Shown: in pieces, positions 43,080-53,109 of the stretch
Layout: each line of letters starts with the position of its first letter
How positions within the stretch are numbered: the stretch's first letter is position 1
Program-made: the position numbers and the translations under genes
Source of the DNA: Mycolicibacterium aichiense
Lineage (GTDB): Bacteria > Actinomycetota > Actinomycetes > Mycobacteriales > Mycobacteriaceae
Direction: 5' to 3'
DNA length: 64,000 nucleotides
Assembly (NCBI RefSeq): GCF_010726245.1
Contig: NZ_AP022561.1
Coordinates: forward strand, 5,580,001 to 5,644,000
The notes under the pieces: generated by a model
The model's database searches: none
What the model was told of the DNA's origin: nothing
Seen by the model: the letters and a program-made list of their open reading frames with translations, nothing else

Positions 43080-44614
43080 CCGTCGTCTCCTGTACTGCTC
43101 GAGTTCTTGACGTCGTACTTCACGCCATCGGGACCGGTCAACTCCCCATTCTGCGGGGTGTAGACGGCCGTATTACCCGGTGCCGGACTACCTGCTGCCG
43201 GGGTATACGTGCAGGGGTTCGGTTGTTGACCGTTGCACTGAACGGTGCCGGTCCCGGGTGGAGTGAGCGGGTCACTCGTCGGCGGTGTCGGGCCCGGCAG
43301 CAGATCGGCCGGCAACGGGTTCATCCCGTTGTTGATCGACGGTGCCGGTATCACGGTACCGGGGTTCACTGGCTGATCACATCGAGCACCGGGCGCGGGG
43401 CAGTTCAACACCTGGTTGGGGTCGCCGTACCAGGGGTTGTTGCCCAGCGGGGTGTAAGGCTCGGTGCTGCGGCACTCCATCGGCGTCGCGGCGCGCTTAC
43501 CGGGCACGTCGGCGCACGGGAAGTTACGGGCGCCGCGGACCACGTTCGCCGGGGTGTCCTTCGGGATCTTGCAGTAGAGGTTGTTCTCCACCGGCATCGG
43601 CCGCAGGTCCGCCGGAGCACGCCACTGGCTGGCCGGCAGGAAGCCGGTCAGACACGGCGGCGGCTGGTTGATCGTCAAACCGAAGTCCAGCGCGGCCTGC
43701 CGCGGGTACGGCGCCGACACCGACTGGGCCACCGACGCGCCCTGCGGAAGGAGCACCAGCGACTGCTCGACGCCCTTGTGATAGCGCTTGAGCATGTCGA
43801 GGACGATCTCCAGGTTGGCCAGCGTCTGCGGCAGCGCTTCCTGCACATCGCTGAACACCGCGTTGACCGCATCCGCGGTCGGCGCAGCCTGACTCAGGCC
43901 ATTACGCAGCGCCTGATCCTGCTGGGCGGTCTGCGTGGTGATCGTGTCGAGGTTGGCCGCCCACCGCTGGATCGCGTCCGAGGAGTTGACCTGGCTGTCG
44001 ACGACGGGTGCCGAGTTCTGGATGATGTCGTTGACGTCCTGGATGTTCGTCTTGAAGTCAGTGACGATCGCCTGCGTGCCGTCGACAAGACGTTGCAACG
44101 CCGGCCCCAAACCGCCTACCGCCTGGGCGGTTTCGTTCAGCAGCATCGGGATCTTGTCGGCCGGTAGCGCCGCGAGCCCCTTGTTGGCGGCGTCCAGCGC
44201 CGGGCCGATCTCCTCCGGCACCGTCGACTTGGTGATCGTCTGCCCGGGCGAGAAGTACTGGCCCGGATTTCCGTCCGACACCAGGTCGAGGTACTGCTCG
44301 CCGACCGCCGACACCGAATGCACGTTGGCAGTGGCGTCGGCCGGGATCTTGTACTTGTCGCTGATGCTCATCGTCGCCCGGACACCGGTCTCGGTGGGTT
44401 CCACGTCGGTGACGCGGCCGATCGTGATGCCCCGGTAGGTGACGTTGGCGGTCGTGTACAAGCCACCCGAGGACGGCAGATTGGCCTTCAGCTCGTACTG
44501 GCCGATGCCCGCCAGTGTGGGCAGGCGCAGGAAGTACCAGCCCAACACCAGCAGAGCGATCACGGTCAGCACGCCGAACATGACGAGCTGCGTCTTGATG
44601 AAACGGGTCAACAT
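43049..44614 (-). CDS. mce1F: Mce1F substrate-binding protein
   Basis: A 521-residue MCE protein: N-terminal anchor (LVMFGVLTVIALLVLGWYFL), MlaD-type beta-barrel domain (GLYTTANVTYRGITIGRVTD), a helical tube-forming region (FKTNIQDVNDIIQNSAPVVD) and a Pro-rich C-terminal tail. Six Mce1 proteins form a hexameric tunnel that moves fatty acids across the periplasm. Cys pairs occur in the C-terminal part (PCLTGF; NFPCADV; MECRST). Confidence 0.95.
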   Translation of the reverse strand: MLTRFIKTQLVMFGVLTVIALLVLGWYFLRLPTLAGIGQYELKANLPSSGGLYTTANVTYRGITIGRVTDVEPTETGVRATMSISDKYKIPADATANVHSVSAVGEQYLDLVSDGNPGQYFSPGQTITKSTVPEEIGPALDAANKGLAALPADKIPMLLNETAQAVGGLGPALQRLVDGTQAIVTDFKTNIQDVNDIIQNSAPVVDSQVNSSDAIQRWAANLDTITTQTAQQDQALRNGLSQAAPTADAVNAVFSDVQEALPQTLANLEIVLDMLKRYHKGVEQSLVLLPQGASVAQSVSAPYPRQAALDFGLTINQPPPCLTGFLPASQWRAPADLRPMPVENNLYCKIPKDTPANVVRGARNFPCADVPGKRAATPMECRSTEPYTPLGNNPWYGDPNQVLNCPAPGARCDQPVNPGTVIPAPSINNGMNPLPADLLPGPTPPTSDPLTPPGTGTVQCNGQQPNPCTYTPAAGSPAPGNTAVYTPQNGELTGPDGVKYDVKNSSSTGDDGWKEMLAPAG

Positions 44615-44629
44615 CTAGCCGTCACCCCT

Positions 44630-45784
44630 TCACTCGCCGCGCTCGACATACGGTCCCCCGTCGGTCATGTTCGGGTGAGGCGTGAACCGAACATCCGGGA
44701 TCATCGTCTGCGGATCGCGACCCCATGCCTGCTCGAGCGCACGCAGCATTCCAGACACACCGGTACCGGTGAGGAACGCGTTGTCGATCGAGCTCAGCGT
44801 CAGGTCGAAGGTGGCCGACGTGTTGATGTAGTCACCCCGGATCACCTTCGGGATGTTGTCGATCGGGTACGGCGCCGTGATGACCAGCTTCAGCGAGTCG
44901 ATCAGGTAGGGCGCCGCCCGGCCGAGCTGCTTCAACGGCCGCTGCAGCAGCGCCAGGTTGGTGTCGAAGTTGGACCGCGCCTCCGAGAAGGTGTCGGCGG
45001 TGACCTTGCTGAACCGGCCGAGCGCCTCGACGGCACCGGTGAACCGGTCCCTGGCGTCGGCGAAATACTTGATCAGCGGCGGGAATTCGGTCAGCACCCG
45101 GTCGAGGGTGTTGTTCCGCGCGGCCACGATCGAGACCAGTTCGTTGGTCTTGTCGATCGCCCGGGTCAGGTCGTCCCGCTGCTGATTGAGCTGGTCGGTG
45201 AAGGTGTCCAGCTTGGTCAGGAAGTCACGGATCTGTTCGCCGTTGCCGTCCAGGATGTTGGCGACCTCGGTCTGGATGACATCCAAGTTCGAGATGCCAC
45301 CGCCACGCAGCACCGTGGCGATGCTGGCCAGGGTGCGTTCGGTGGTCGGGAACGACTGTGAGTTCTTCAGCGGAATCGTCGCACCGTCCTTCAACGGCTC
45401 GGGCGACGGGTTCGGCGGCGGATCGAGCTCGACGTGCTGGGTGCCCAGCAAGCTGGTCTGGCCGATGCGGGCAATGGCGTTGGCGGGCAACTTGACTCCG
45501 GGTTGCAACCCGAGTGTCAGTGTCGGGATCCAGTTCTTCAGCTCGATGGCGCGCACCGTACCGACGAAGACGTCCGCGACCCGGACCCGGCTGTTGACGT
45601 TGAGCGCCAACGTGTCCGGCATCTGGACGTACACCGTCATGGCTTTCTCACCGGTGCCGGGACCACCCGGGATCGGGACGTTGGCGATACCGCGCCAGCC
45701 GCACGACGTCAGGATCAGGGCCGTCAGCACCAGCACGAAGCCACGCCAGCCGTACCGACGGGTGGTGCTCAGAATCGTGCTCAC
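44630..45784 (-). CDS. lprK: Mce1E lipoprotein (LprK)
   Basis: A 384-residue MCE protein and the only lipoprotein of the set: the lipobox ALILTSC lies at about residue 28. The MlaD domain (LNVNSRVRVADVFVGTVRAI) and the helical part (VANILDGNGEQIRDFLTKLD) follow. The short C-terminal tail lacks the Pro-rich extension of Mce1C, D and F. GTG start overlaps the mce1D stop (GTGA). In M. tuberculosis this is Rv0173 (lprK, mce1E). Confidence 0.95.
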   Translation of the reverse strand: MSTILSTTRRYGWRGFVLVLTALILTSCGWRGIANVPIPGGPGTGEKAMTVYVQMPDTLALNVNSRVRVADVFVGTVRAIELKNWIPTLTLGLQPGVKLPANAIARIGQTSLLGTQHVELDPPPNPSPEPLKDGATIPLKNSQSFPTTERTLASIATVLRGGGISNLDVIQTEVANILDGNGEQIRDFLTKLDTFTDQLNQQRDDLTRAIDKTNELVSIVAARNNTLDRVLTEFPPLIKYFADARDRFTGAVEALGRFSKVTADTFSEARSNFDTNLALLQRPLKQLGRAAPYLIDSLKLVITAPYPIDNIPKVIRGDYINTSATFDLTLSSIDNAFLTGTGVSGMLRALEQAWGRDPQTMIPDVRFTPHPNMTDGGPYVERGE

Positions 45785-47409
45785 TGTCCGCCTCCCATCT
45801 CAGCGGGTAGCGGCGGACCAGCGGGTGCGGCCGGAGCCGGGCCGGCCGGGGGCGGCGCCCCACCGTTGATCTGCTGCGAGACCGGCAACGGTCCGGGGAT
45901 CACGTCCGGACCCGGCGGTGGCGGCGGGATCGCGCCCGGGTACCACGGTGGCGGCAGCGGGTTGTTCTGGTCATAGGAGTTCGACGGCGCGCCACCCCGC
46001 GGACCACCCGGCGGGTAGTTCACCGGGTCCGGCCCACCCATCAAGGCGGCCAGTGAGTCCGGGGTCAGCATGTTGGCGGTGAACGCCTGCACGTCGACAC
46101 CCTGCATACCCGGCGCCACGATCCAGCCCTGCTCGTGGTTGCCGTGCGAGAACAACGTGTCGCGCGACCAGATGCCCGGCACCGTCGTGTCCTTGTATCC
46201 CGGCGGCGGCCGCAGCCGTTCCTCCGAGTAGGCGATGTACTTCGGCAGCGTCTCGGCGGTCGAGAACTGGTTCACGCCGAACGGCGGGAAGTTGAACTTG
46301 ATCGCATCCATGATCGGCGCCAGGTATTGCGCGCACATCTCCGCCGAATCCTGGTAACCCAACCGGCTGCCGGATTGGATTGCGCTACAGATGAACTGCA
46401 TCGGGTTGGCGAAGCTCGCGATCGTCGGAATGGCCACCAGCGCACCATGTGTCGGGTGGTAGATGTTCTGCAGGTTGGCGGCCAAGTTCGGGTAGACGTG
46501 CAGCACCGTCTCCAGGCCGTTGCGTGACTCCGGCTGCAGCACCTGGGTGGTGACGTCGGAGAGGTTCTGGATGTCCTTGGTCAGCACCGAACCGTTGTCG
46601 TTGACGAACTTGCGCGCGGTGGTCAGCAAGGTGTCGATGTCCTTGACCGCCTTGGCCACTTCCTGATCTGAGTTGGAGAACGAGTTCGTGAACGTGGCCA
46701 GGTCGGTGTTGAGCGCCACCAGCTGCTGATCGCTCTTGTGCAGCGCGTTGACGAACAGCGCCAGGCTCTTGAGGACGGCGAAGAAGTCGCCGCGGCCCTC
46801 GTTGAGCGCGCTGACCGCGTCGGACAGCGCCTTGAACGTGGTGTTGATCTGCTGGCCCTTGCCCTCGAGCCCATTGGCGAAGGACTCCAGGACGTCACCG
46901 AACGGGCCCTTGGGTTGTTCGGGCGTCGGGCCGAGCTTGGTGACGAGGTCAGAGATCTGGTTGCGCAGGTCGTCCCATTCCACCGGCACCTGCGTGCGGT
47001 CGATCGGGATGACGGCGTTGTCCGCCATCACCGGGCCACCGGTGTAGGCGGGCGCCAGCTGGATCACGCGGGAGGCGACCAGGCTCGGGTTCAGAATTGT
47101 GGCGGTCGCGTTGGCGGGCACCTTGTACTTGTTGTCGTAGTGGAAGGTGACCTTCATCTTGTCGCCGGCGGGCTCGATCTTGTCGATGCCGCCGACCCGC
47201 ACGCCCATGATCTGCACCCGGTCGCCGGGATAGAGGGCCAACGCTTCGGGGAAGTAGGCCACCACGGTGTTGGTGGTCAGCTTCTCGTAGAGCTTGTAGC
47301 CGACCACCGCCACGACCAGCGCGATGATCACCACGAGGGTGCCGACAATGACCGACGTCCGAGACATCTTGGGCAGGCCCAGATTACGAATGTTGAAGAC
47401 TGTCGACAT
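45781..47409 (-). CDS. mce1D: Mce1D substrate-binding protein
   Basis: A 542-residue MCE protein: anchor (VIVGTLVVIIALVVAVVGYK), MlaD domain (ALYPGDRVQIMGVRVGGIDK), a long helical part (LLTTARKFVNDNGSVLTKDI) and a Pro/Gly-rich tail of about 70 residues. The start abuts the mce1C stop region on the operon's reading strand. Part of the Mce1 hexamer. Confidence 0.95.
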   Translation of the reverse strand: MSTVFNIRNLGLPKMSRTSVIVGTLVVIIALVVAVVGYKLYEKLTTNTVVAYFPEALALYPGDRVQIMGVRVGGIDKIEPAGDKMKVTFHYDNKYKVPANATATILNPSLVASRVIQLAPAYTGGPVMADNAVIPIDRTQVPVEWDDLRNQISDLVTKLGPTPEQPKGPFGDVLESFANGLEGKGQQINTTFKALSDAVSALNEGRGDFFAVLKSLALFVNALHKSDQQLVALNTDLATFTNSFSNSDQEVAKAVKDIDTLLTTARKFVNDNGSVLTKDIQNLSDVTTQVLQPESRNGLETVLHVYPNLAANLQNIYHPTHGALVAIPTIASFANPMQFICSAIQSGSRLGYQDSAEMCAQYLAPIMDAIKFNFPPFGVNQFSTAETLPKYIAYSEERLRPPPGYKDTTVPGIWSRDTLFSHGNHEQGWIVAPGMQGVDVQAFTANMLTPDSLAALMGGPDPVNYPPGGPRGGAPSNSYDQNNPLPPPWYPGAIPPPPPGPDVIPGPLPVSQQINGGAPPPAGPAPAAPAGPPLPAEMGGGQ

Positions 47410-48957
47410 TTACGCTCCCCCTCCCTGGTCGACGGGCGCCAAGTCGCCGACCGGCGGCACCTGCGGTCCCGGTCCCGGCGGCGGGATCGGCCCGATCAAG
47501 GCGTTGGGCGGCGGGGCGTATCCGGGGATGTCGGTGGCCGGTCCCGGTGTCGGGGAAACCGGCACCGTGCGTGCCCCCGGCGGCCCGGGTGCCAGCGGCG
47601 GGGCGGGCACCCCCTGGATGGCCGGCGAAAGTTCACCCGGGAACGCGGCGCTCGGAACACCAGGCGCGTAGCCCGCGTCGGGGTTGGGCGCCGAGATGGG
47701 CACGTCGGCGCTCGGGTAGCCCGGCCCCCCGAACGGTCCCTGGGTCAGCCCGGCACACGGCAGCGGGTTGGCGTTCGTCGGGATGCCGTCCGGCGGCGGG
47801 GTGTACGAGCACGGCGAGCCGGGTCCGACCGCGGGACCGGGATGGTCCGGCGTGCCCTCCAGCGGAATCGGGGCCGGCGGCGGCGCGCCGTTGGGCTGGC
47901 GCTGACCGTTGGGATCCGGGAAGCGGAAGGCCGGCAGGCCCGCGTTACGCCAGAACTCCTCGGGATCGATACCGCGCTTCTTGAAGGCGGCGTCCACCCA
48001 CGGCTGCAGGATCTGGTACGGCAGCAGGTTGACCACGAGCACCTTGAAGTACGGGCCGGAACCGATCGCCTCGGCCAGTGCGCCCATGAACTTCGAGGCG
48101 GTGATCAAGACGTCGGACAGATCCGTCTTGTGCTTGACCAGCACATCGCTGATCGTCTTCAGCTGTTCCAGAACGTGATTCAGGTTCGGGTTGTCGTTGA
48201 CGAAGCCGGTGAACTGCTCGGAGATCAGCGACACATTGGACAGCAGCGCATCGACCTCGGCGCGGCGCTCGTTGACCGCGGCCAGCAGCGTCTGGGCGTT
48301 GACCGCCAGGCGGTTGATCTGCTCGCTGCGGTTGCCAAGCACCGCTGCCACCTTGTTGGCGTTGGCCAGCAGCTGCTTGAACTGCTCGTCGCGCTTGCCG
48401 ATGGTGTCGGAGAACCGGGCCACCCCGTCGAGCGCCGCACTCAGGTGCGGGTAGGTCTGATCGATGGTCTCCGACAACACATTCAGCGATTGCTTGACCG
48501 TGTCGATGTCCCATCCCTGCGCGGCCTTGGTCACGTCGAACACAGCGTCGTAGATCTGGTAGGGCGTGGTGGTCTGGCCTAGCGGCAGCACCCCGCTGGC
48601 CTGCAACAGCTTGCTGCCGCGGGGCTCGATCTCCAATACGCGCTTGCCCAGGATCGTCTCGGTGCGGATGGCCAGCCGGCTCTCGGTGCCAATCTGCCTG
48701 GCGCCCAAGTCGAATCCGATCAGCACCTTGTCGCCGTCAATCTTCAGCGACTTCACGGTGCCGACATCCATACCGGCGATGCGCACCTTGTCGCCCGGGT
48801 TCAGCCCGGCGCTGTCGGTGAACTGGCCGTAGTAGGCCGGCTGGGCGAACAGCTGCGGGATGCCGGAAAAGCTCTGCCCCACCCCGATTACCAGGATGAC
48901 GATCAGCATGCCCGCCAGGCCATTCCTGATGCGGTTGGAACCCTCTAGCGTCCTCAT
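47410..48957 (-). CDS. mce1C: Mce1C substrate-binding protein
   Basis: A 515-residue MCE protein with anchor (GLAGMLIVILVIGVGQSF), MlaD domain (AGLNPGDKVRIAGMDVGTVK), helical part (LNVLSETIDQTYPHLSAALD) and a Pro-rich tail of about 150 residues, the longest in this operon. The ATG before RTLEGSNRIRN overlaps the mce1B stop (ATGA), so the earlier in-frame ATG is not needed. Confidence 0.95.
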   Translation of the reverse strand: MRTLEGSNRIRNGLAGMLIVILVIGVGQSFSGIPQLFAQPAYYGQFTDSAGLNPGDKVRIAGMDVGTVKSLKIDGDKVLIGFDLGARQIGTESRLAIRTETILGKRVLEIEPRGSKLLQASGVLPLGQTTTPYQIYDAVFDVTKAAQGWDIDTVKQSLNVLSETIDQTYPHLSAALDGVARFSDTIGKRDEQFKQLLANANKVAAVLGNRSEQINRLAVNAQTLLAAVNERRAEVDALLSNVSLISEQFTGFVNDNPNLNHVLEQLKTISDVLVKHKTDLSDVLITASKFMGALAEAIGSGPYFKVLVVNLLPYQILQPWVDAAFKKRGIDPEEFWRNAGLPAFRFPDPNGQRQPNGAPPPAPIPLEGTPDHPGPAVGPGSPCSYTPPPDGIPTNANPLPCAGLTQGPFGGPGYPSADVPISAPNPDAGYAPGVPSAAFPGELSPAIQGVPAPPLAPGPPGARTVPVSPTPGPATDIPGYAPPPNALIGPIPPPGPGPQVPPVGDLAPVDQGGGA

Positions 48958-49994
48958 TGCGGCGTGCACCTACCCGTGGGCTGCTGAGTGATCTTCACGG
49001 TGCGGACCGGGCCACCCGGCTGCAGGCCGTTGAGCTTGAGGTTGATGTCGCACAGATAGAAGTTGAAGAAGTCGCCGTAGATACCGCCGGCGCGACCGAT
49101 CATCTTCACGGCTGCCGGGAGCTTGGTCAGCAGGTCGTCCAACCGATCCTGACCGTCGGCCAACGGCTGCTGAATGGTTTCCAGCTTGGCGATGGTGTTC
49201 TGCAACTGCGGACGGTCGTCGGCCAGCAGATCCCCCAATGTTCCTGTCGCATTGCTGATATCGGCAACCGACTGGGCCAGCGGGTCGGCGCGGTTCTTGA
49301 GCCCGGTGATCAGCACCTCGAAGTTGTTGACCGTCTGGTCGAATTCCTTCTCGTGCTTGACCGTGGTGTCCAGGACGGTATTCAGGTTCGTGATCACCTC
49401 ACCGATGGCCTGGTCTCGATCGGCCAGCGTGGAGGTCAGCTGAGCGGTCTGGTCCAGGATGTCGTTGATGGTGCCGCCCTGACCCTGGAAAACGGTGACC
49501 AGCGAGGAGGCGATGGCGTTGACCTTCTGCGGATCCAACGCCTTGAACAGCGGCTTGAATCCGCCGATGAGTGCGTCGAGATCGAGCGCCGGCTGGGTGC
49601 GCGACATCGGAATGAAGCCGCCTGCAGGAAGGATTCGGTCGGCGCCCTCGCCGGTGCCGCGGTCGAGATTGACGTAGCGGTTGCCGATCAGGTCCTGGTA
49701 GCGGATCTGGGCGGTGGTCGACTGGTACAGCGGCAACGAGCGGTCGACGTTGAGCGTGACCTGTACCCGGTCGCCGTTGCCGATGAGCTTGATGTCGGAG
49801 ACCTTGCCGACCTCGACGCCGCCGGCGCGGACGAACTGACCGTCCCGCAAACCGCTCGCGTTACTGAATTCGGCTGTGTAGGAGGTCGTTCGGTCGAAGC
49901 GGAACTGCCCGAAGACGACGATGATGATCGCCGTGAAGAGCAGCAGCACGAACGAGAATGCCGCGAGTTTGACTGCTGTGCCGGTGATTCTCAT
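48954..49994 (-). CDS. mce1B: Mce1B substrate-binding protein
   Basis: A 346-residue MCE protein: anchor (LAAFSFVLLLFTAIIIVVFG), MlaD domain (LRDGQFVRAGGVEVGKVSDI), helical part (LLDQTAQL-type segment, LDTTVKHEKEFDQTVNNF) and a short tail with two Cys (FYLCDINL; GRCTPQ). No Pro-rich extension. The ATG before RITGTAVKL overlaps the mce1A stop (ATGA). Confidence 0.95.
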   Translation of the reverse strand: MRITGTAVKLAAFSFVLLLFTAIIIVVFGQFRFDRTTSYTAEFSNASGLRDGQFVRAGGVEVGKVSDIKLIGNGDRVQVTLNVDRSLPLYQSTTAQIRYQDLIGNRYVNLDRGTGEGADRILPAGGFIPMSRTQPALDLDALIGGFKPLFKALDPQKVNAIASSLVTVFQGQGGTINDILDQTAQLTSTLADRDQAIGEVITNLNTVLDTTVKHEKEFDQTVNNFEVLITGLKNRADPLAQSVADISNATGTLGDLLADDRPQLQNTIAKLETIQQPLADGQDRLDDLLTKLPAAVKMIGRAGGIYGDFFNFYLCDINLKLNGLQPGGPVRTVKITQQPTGRCTPQ

Positions 49995-51202
49995 GGGTTG
50001 ATCGTGTTCTCCCCGACTTGGCGACCCCACACGTACTCGGTGAGGATGGGCTGGCCGAGTTCGAAGTGGTTGTACGGCGCGAGGGAGGCACCGTCGTCGA
50101 CCACCAGATGCGGCGCAGGCCAGAAGTTCCTATCGATCTTCTGCCAGCAACCCGGCGCACCGCCGGGACCGCCGTGCCCGTTGATCCTGGGCAGGTTGTC
50201 CGGATAGACGTAGGGGTTGGGGGCACCGAGGAACTCGGTGACGGTGTCCAGCGAATAGCCGTTGCCGCCGAAGGCATCCAACGCCTGCGGTAAGGCCTCG
50301 GCCTCACCCTTGATCTGGCAATACAGCTGCGGGCTGTAGGTGTCGAGCAGCTGGGCGGTCGGGACGAGGTCGGCCTGGCCGCGGACGAAGTACGGGCCGC
50401 CGCGCTCGAAGATGTCGGCGCCGGTGTTGCCGAACCCGGTGGAGGCCAGCAGCGCGGCGTCGAGATCCCTCTGCTGGGCGTTGAGCGTGCTGGCGGTGGT
50501 GACCGCGTGGTCCAGGGAGTCCCAGAACTGCGGGCTGGCCTTGATGTAGACGTCGGCCAGGTTCGACAGCTGCCTGATGTTGGTGCGGATCTGCGGCATC
50601 TGCGGGTTGACGTCGTCGAGCACCGCGTTGCCGTTGACGATCGACTGGCCGAACTTGGTGCCCAGACCGTTGAGCGCCTCGGCGGCCGCGCTGAGGGTCA
50701 AATTCAGCTTGACCGGATCGACCTTCTCCGAGATCGAGGTGAGCGTCTCGAACAACGTGTTGAACTCCGTCGTCACGTGGGACACGTCGATCACGTCGTT
50801 GCTCGAGATCCGGGTCTTCACCGGATCCTTCGGGCTGGTGAATGCCACGTACTTGTTGCCGAAGACGGTGCTGGCCTTGATTTGCGCGTCGACGTTGGCC
50901 GGGATCAGCGAGATGTAGTGCGGGACAACCTCGAGTGTCAGCTCGGCCACGGAGTTGCCATCGCGATTCGCCGAGGCGACCTTGGTGACGCGGCCGATCT
51001 CGACGCCGTTGTAGGTGACCTTGGAGCCCACGTCCATCACCAGACCGGCGCGGTCGGACACCATCGTCAGCGTGGTCTTGCGGGTCAGGTCGCCCCGGAA
51101 TTGGAGGTACACCAACGTGGCCAGCACGAGGGCCAGCAGCAAGAACACCACGCCCGCGAGCTTGAGCGGCGGGCGCCGGGATGAGTTGAGCGGCGTCGTC
51201 AT
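49991..51202 (-). CDS. mce1A: Mce1A substrate-binding protein
   Basis: A 403-residue MCE protein, first of the six. Anchor (LAGVVFLLLALVLATLVYLQ), MlaD domain (LVMDVGSKVTYNGVEIGRVT), helical part (SLDHAVTTASTLNAQQRDLD) and a C-terminal region with paired Cys (QLYCQIK; APGCWQK). Mce1A in M. tuberculosis binds fatty acids and can promote cell entry when surface exposed. Confidence 0.95.
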   Translation of the reverse strand: MTTPLNSSRRPPLKLAGVVFLLLALVLATLVYLQFRGDLTRKTTLTMVSDRAGLVMDVGSKVTYNGVEIGRVTKVASANRDGNSVAELTLEVVPHYISLIPANVDAQIKASTVFGNKYVAFTSPKDPVKTRISSNDVIDVSHVTTEFNTLFETLTSISEKVDPVKLNLTLSAAAEALNGLGTKFGQSIVNGNAVLDDVNPQMPQIRTNIRQLSNLADVYIKASPQFWDSLDHAVTTASTLNAQQRDLDAALLASTGFGNTGADIFERGGPYFVRGQADLVPTAQLLDTYSPQLYCQIKGEAEALPQALDAFGGNGYSLDTVTEFLGAPNPYVYPDNLPRINGHGGPGGAPGCWQKIDRNFWPAPHLVVDDGASLAPYNHFELGQPILTEYVWGRQVGENTINP

Positions 51203-51207
51203 CGGAG

Positions 51208-52077
51208 CTACACCGTGAGGTTGAAGTTCGGGTTGGTGCCGTAGAGCGCCAACGAGGCAAGGAGAACCACGGTCGCGACGGCGACCAGCGATGCGCGCAT
51301 CGAGATGCCGACCGCCTCGCCGACGCCGACCGGACCGCCGCTGGCGTTGTAGCCGAAATAGCAGTGATTGATCATCACGAAGACGGCGATGATGATGGCG
51401 ACGACGAACGACCAGAACACGTCGTCGGGCCGCAGGAAGGTGCGGAAGTAGTGGTCGTAGGTGCCCGTCGACTGGCCGTAGAACACCGTCGTGGTGAGCT
51501 GCGCGGCCAGGAACGACAGCAGCAGCGCCATCGCGTACAGCGGAATGATCACGACCATGCCGGCCAGGATGCGGGTGGACACCAGGTAGCTGATGGACTT
51601 GATGCCCATCACCTCGAGGGCGTCGATCTCCTCGGCGATGCGCATGGCGCCGAGCTCAGCAGTGGCACCGGCACCCACGGTCGCGGCCAGTGCGTGCCCG
51701 GAGACCAGCGGCGCGACGACGCGCACATTCACCAGCGCCGCGACGAATCCGGTGAACGCCTCGACACCGATGTTGCCCAGTGACGCGTAGCCCTGGATGG
51801 CGATCAGCGAGCCGCCGGACAGCGTCACGAAACCGACGATCGCGATCGTGCCGCCGATGACGGCCATCGCGCCGGTGCCCATGCCGATCTCGGCGATCAG
51901 GCGCAGGGTGGCCCGGCGGTAATAACGCAGTGCGTGCGGAATCTGGCCGACCGCGGTGACGGTGAACCAGGCGACGTCACCGACCCGGTCGACGAACCGG
52001 CCGGGGGCCGACGCCCACTTGGTCGCGCTGGTGTACGCGCGGGGGTAGCGGGACCGAAGGACTGCCGCAGTACTCAT
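51208..52077 (-). CDS. yrbE1B: YrbE1B permease
   Basis: A 289-residue MlaE-type permease with about five membrane helices. Signature text: LGAMRIAEEIDALEVMGIKS, the EIDALEVMG coupling helix for the ATPase MceG, which is encoded elsewhere. With YrbE1A it forms the membrane channel under the Mce1 tunnel. One base separates its ATG from the yrbE1A stop. Confidence 0.95.
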   Translation of the reverse strand: MSTAAVLRSRYPRAYTSATKWASAPGRFVDRVGDVAWFTVTAVGQIPHALRYYRRATLRLIAEIGMGTGAMAVIGGTIAIVGFVTLSGGSLIAIQGYASLGNIGVEAFTGFVAALVNVRVVAPLVSGHALAATVGAGATAELGAMRIAEEIDALEVMGIKSISYLVSTRILAGMVVIIPLYAMALLLSFLAAQLTTTVFYGQSTGTYDHYFRTFLRPDDVFWSFVVAIIIAVFVMINHCYFGYNASGGPVGVGEAVGISMRASLVAVATVVLLASLALYGTNPNFNLTV

Positions 52078-52078
52078 T

Positions 52079-52891
52079 TCAGTGCCCCGTTCCGAACCGA
52101 ACACCGATGGTGGTCAGGACGACGTTGACGGCGAACAAAGCGACCACGGAGAGCACGAGCGTTTCGTTCACCGCGGTACCCAGACCCTTGGCGCCGCCGG
52201 AGACGGTCAGGCCGCGGTAGCAGCCGACCAGGCCGGCGATGAGACCGAAGGTGAGTGCCTTGACGATCGAGATGATGACCTCCGGCAATCCGGTGATCAG
52301 GGTGAGCGTGGAGACGTAGGCGCCGGCGGAGATGTTCTGCATGTAGACGCCGAAGATGAAGCCGCCGACCAGGCCGACGGTGATGACCGCGCCGTTGAGG
52401 AGCACGGCGACGAACGTCGCGGCAACCACCCGGGGCAGCACGAGGCGGTGGATCGGGTCGATGCCGAGGACCTCGAGGGCGTCGATCTCTTCGCGGATGG
52501 TGCGGGCGCCGAGGTCGGCACAGATAGCCGTCGACCCGGCGCCGGCGACGACCAGCACGGTCACGATCGGGCCGAGCTGGGTCACCGCGGCCAGTGCCGC
52601 ACCGGCACCGGAGACGTCAGCCGCACCGAACTCCACCAGCAGGATGTTGATCGTGAAGATGATCAGGATGGTGTTGGGGACCGCGACGGCGATGGTCGGC
52701 AGGAAGGTCACCCGGAACTGGAACCAGCCCTGCAGGATGAACTCGCGCCACTCGAAGGGCCACTTGGTGGTCGCCTTGGCGGTCAGCACGCACATGCGGA
52801 AGAAACCGCCGATGGCGGTCAGCGCCGGACGGGCCTTGTCCTGGAGGTAGCCGCCGACGCCAGTGGTCGCGGCGGTCACCGGTTCACCCAC
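52079..52891 (-). CDS. yrbE1A: YrbE1A permease
   Basis: A 270-residue MlaE-type permease. It has about five membrane helices and the coupling motif TIREEIDALEVLGIDPIHRL. GTG start (first of two in-frame GTG codons, four codons apart). A gap of about 220 bp to fadD5 holds a palindrome and may contain an internal promoter. Confidence 0.95.
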   Translation of the reverse strand: MGEPVTAATTGVGGYLQDKARPALTAIGGFFRMCVLTAKATTKWPFEWREFILQGWFQFRVTFLPTIAVAVPNTILIIFTINILLVEFGAADVSGAGAALAAVTQLGPIVTVLVVAGAGSTAICADLGARTIREEIDALEVLGIDPIHRLVLPRVVAATFVAVLLNGAVITVGLVGGFIFGVYMQNISAGAYVSTLTLITGLPEVIISIVKALTFGLIAGLVGCYRGLTVSGGAKGLGTAVNETLVLSVVALFAVNVVLTTIGVRFGTGH

Positions 52892-52982
52892 ATGACGGGA
52901 CCACGTCGGTCGTCGCGTGGCGGCAGTCCGACTGGCACGTACCCTCCTTGCCCCGACCCGCAGTGAGTGAGTGTCGTCTCCC

Positions 52983-52997
52983 TACTACTCAGTAGTA
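52983..52997. promoter_or_regulatory. 15-bp palindrome between fadD5 and yrbE1A
   Basis: TACTACT-C-AGTAGTA, perfect 7-bp arms. It lies in the gap between fadD5 and yrbE1A, about 90 bp upstream of the yrbE1A start. A related half, CTACTCG, follows about 75 bp away. It could be an operator for an internal mce1 promoter. Confidence 0.45.
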
Positions 52998-53109
52998 AGG
53001 CGGACCACAGGAATGTACCCGATGCCTCACGGGCCGTGCGCCGCATCTGCACTATTGACCCTCCATCCCCACTACTCGATTTTTGTCGCATCCGTAATAC
53101 GTCGTTCCG

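Noticed and set aside
46738..48582. A 614-codon plus-strand reading opposite mce1D and mce1C
   Set aside because: Shadow of the mce genes: low-complexity Arg/Gly/Val text, no ribosome site and no family.
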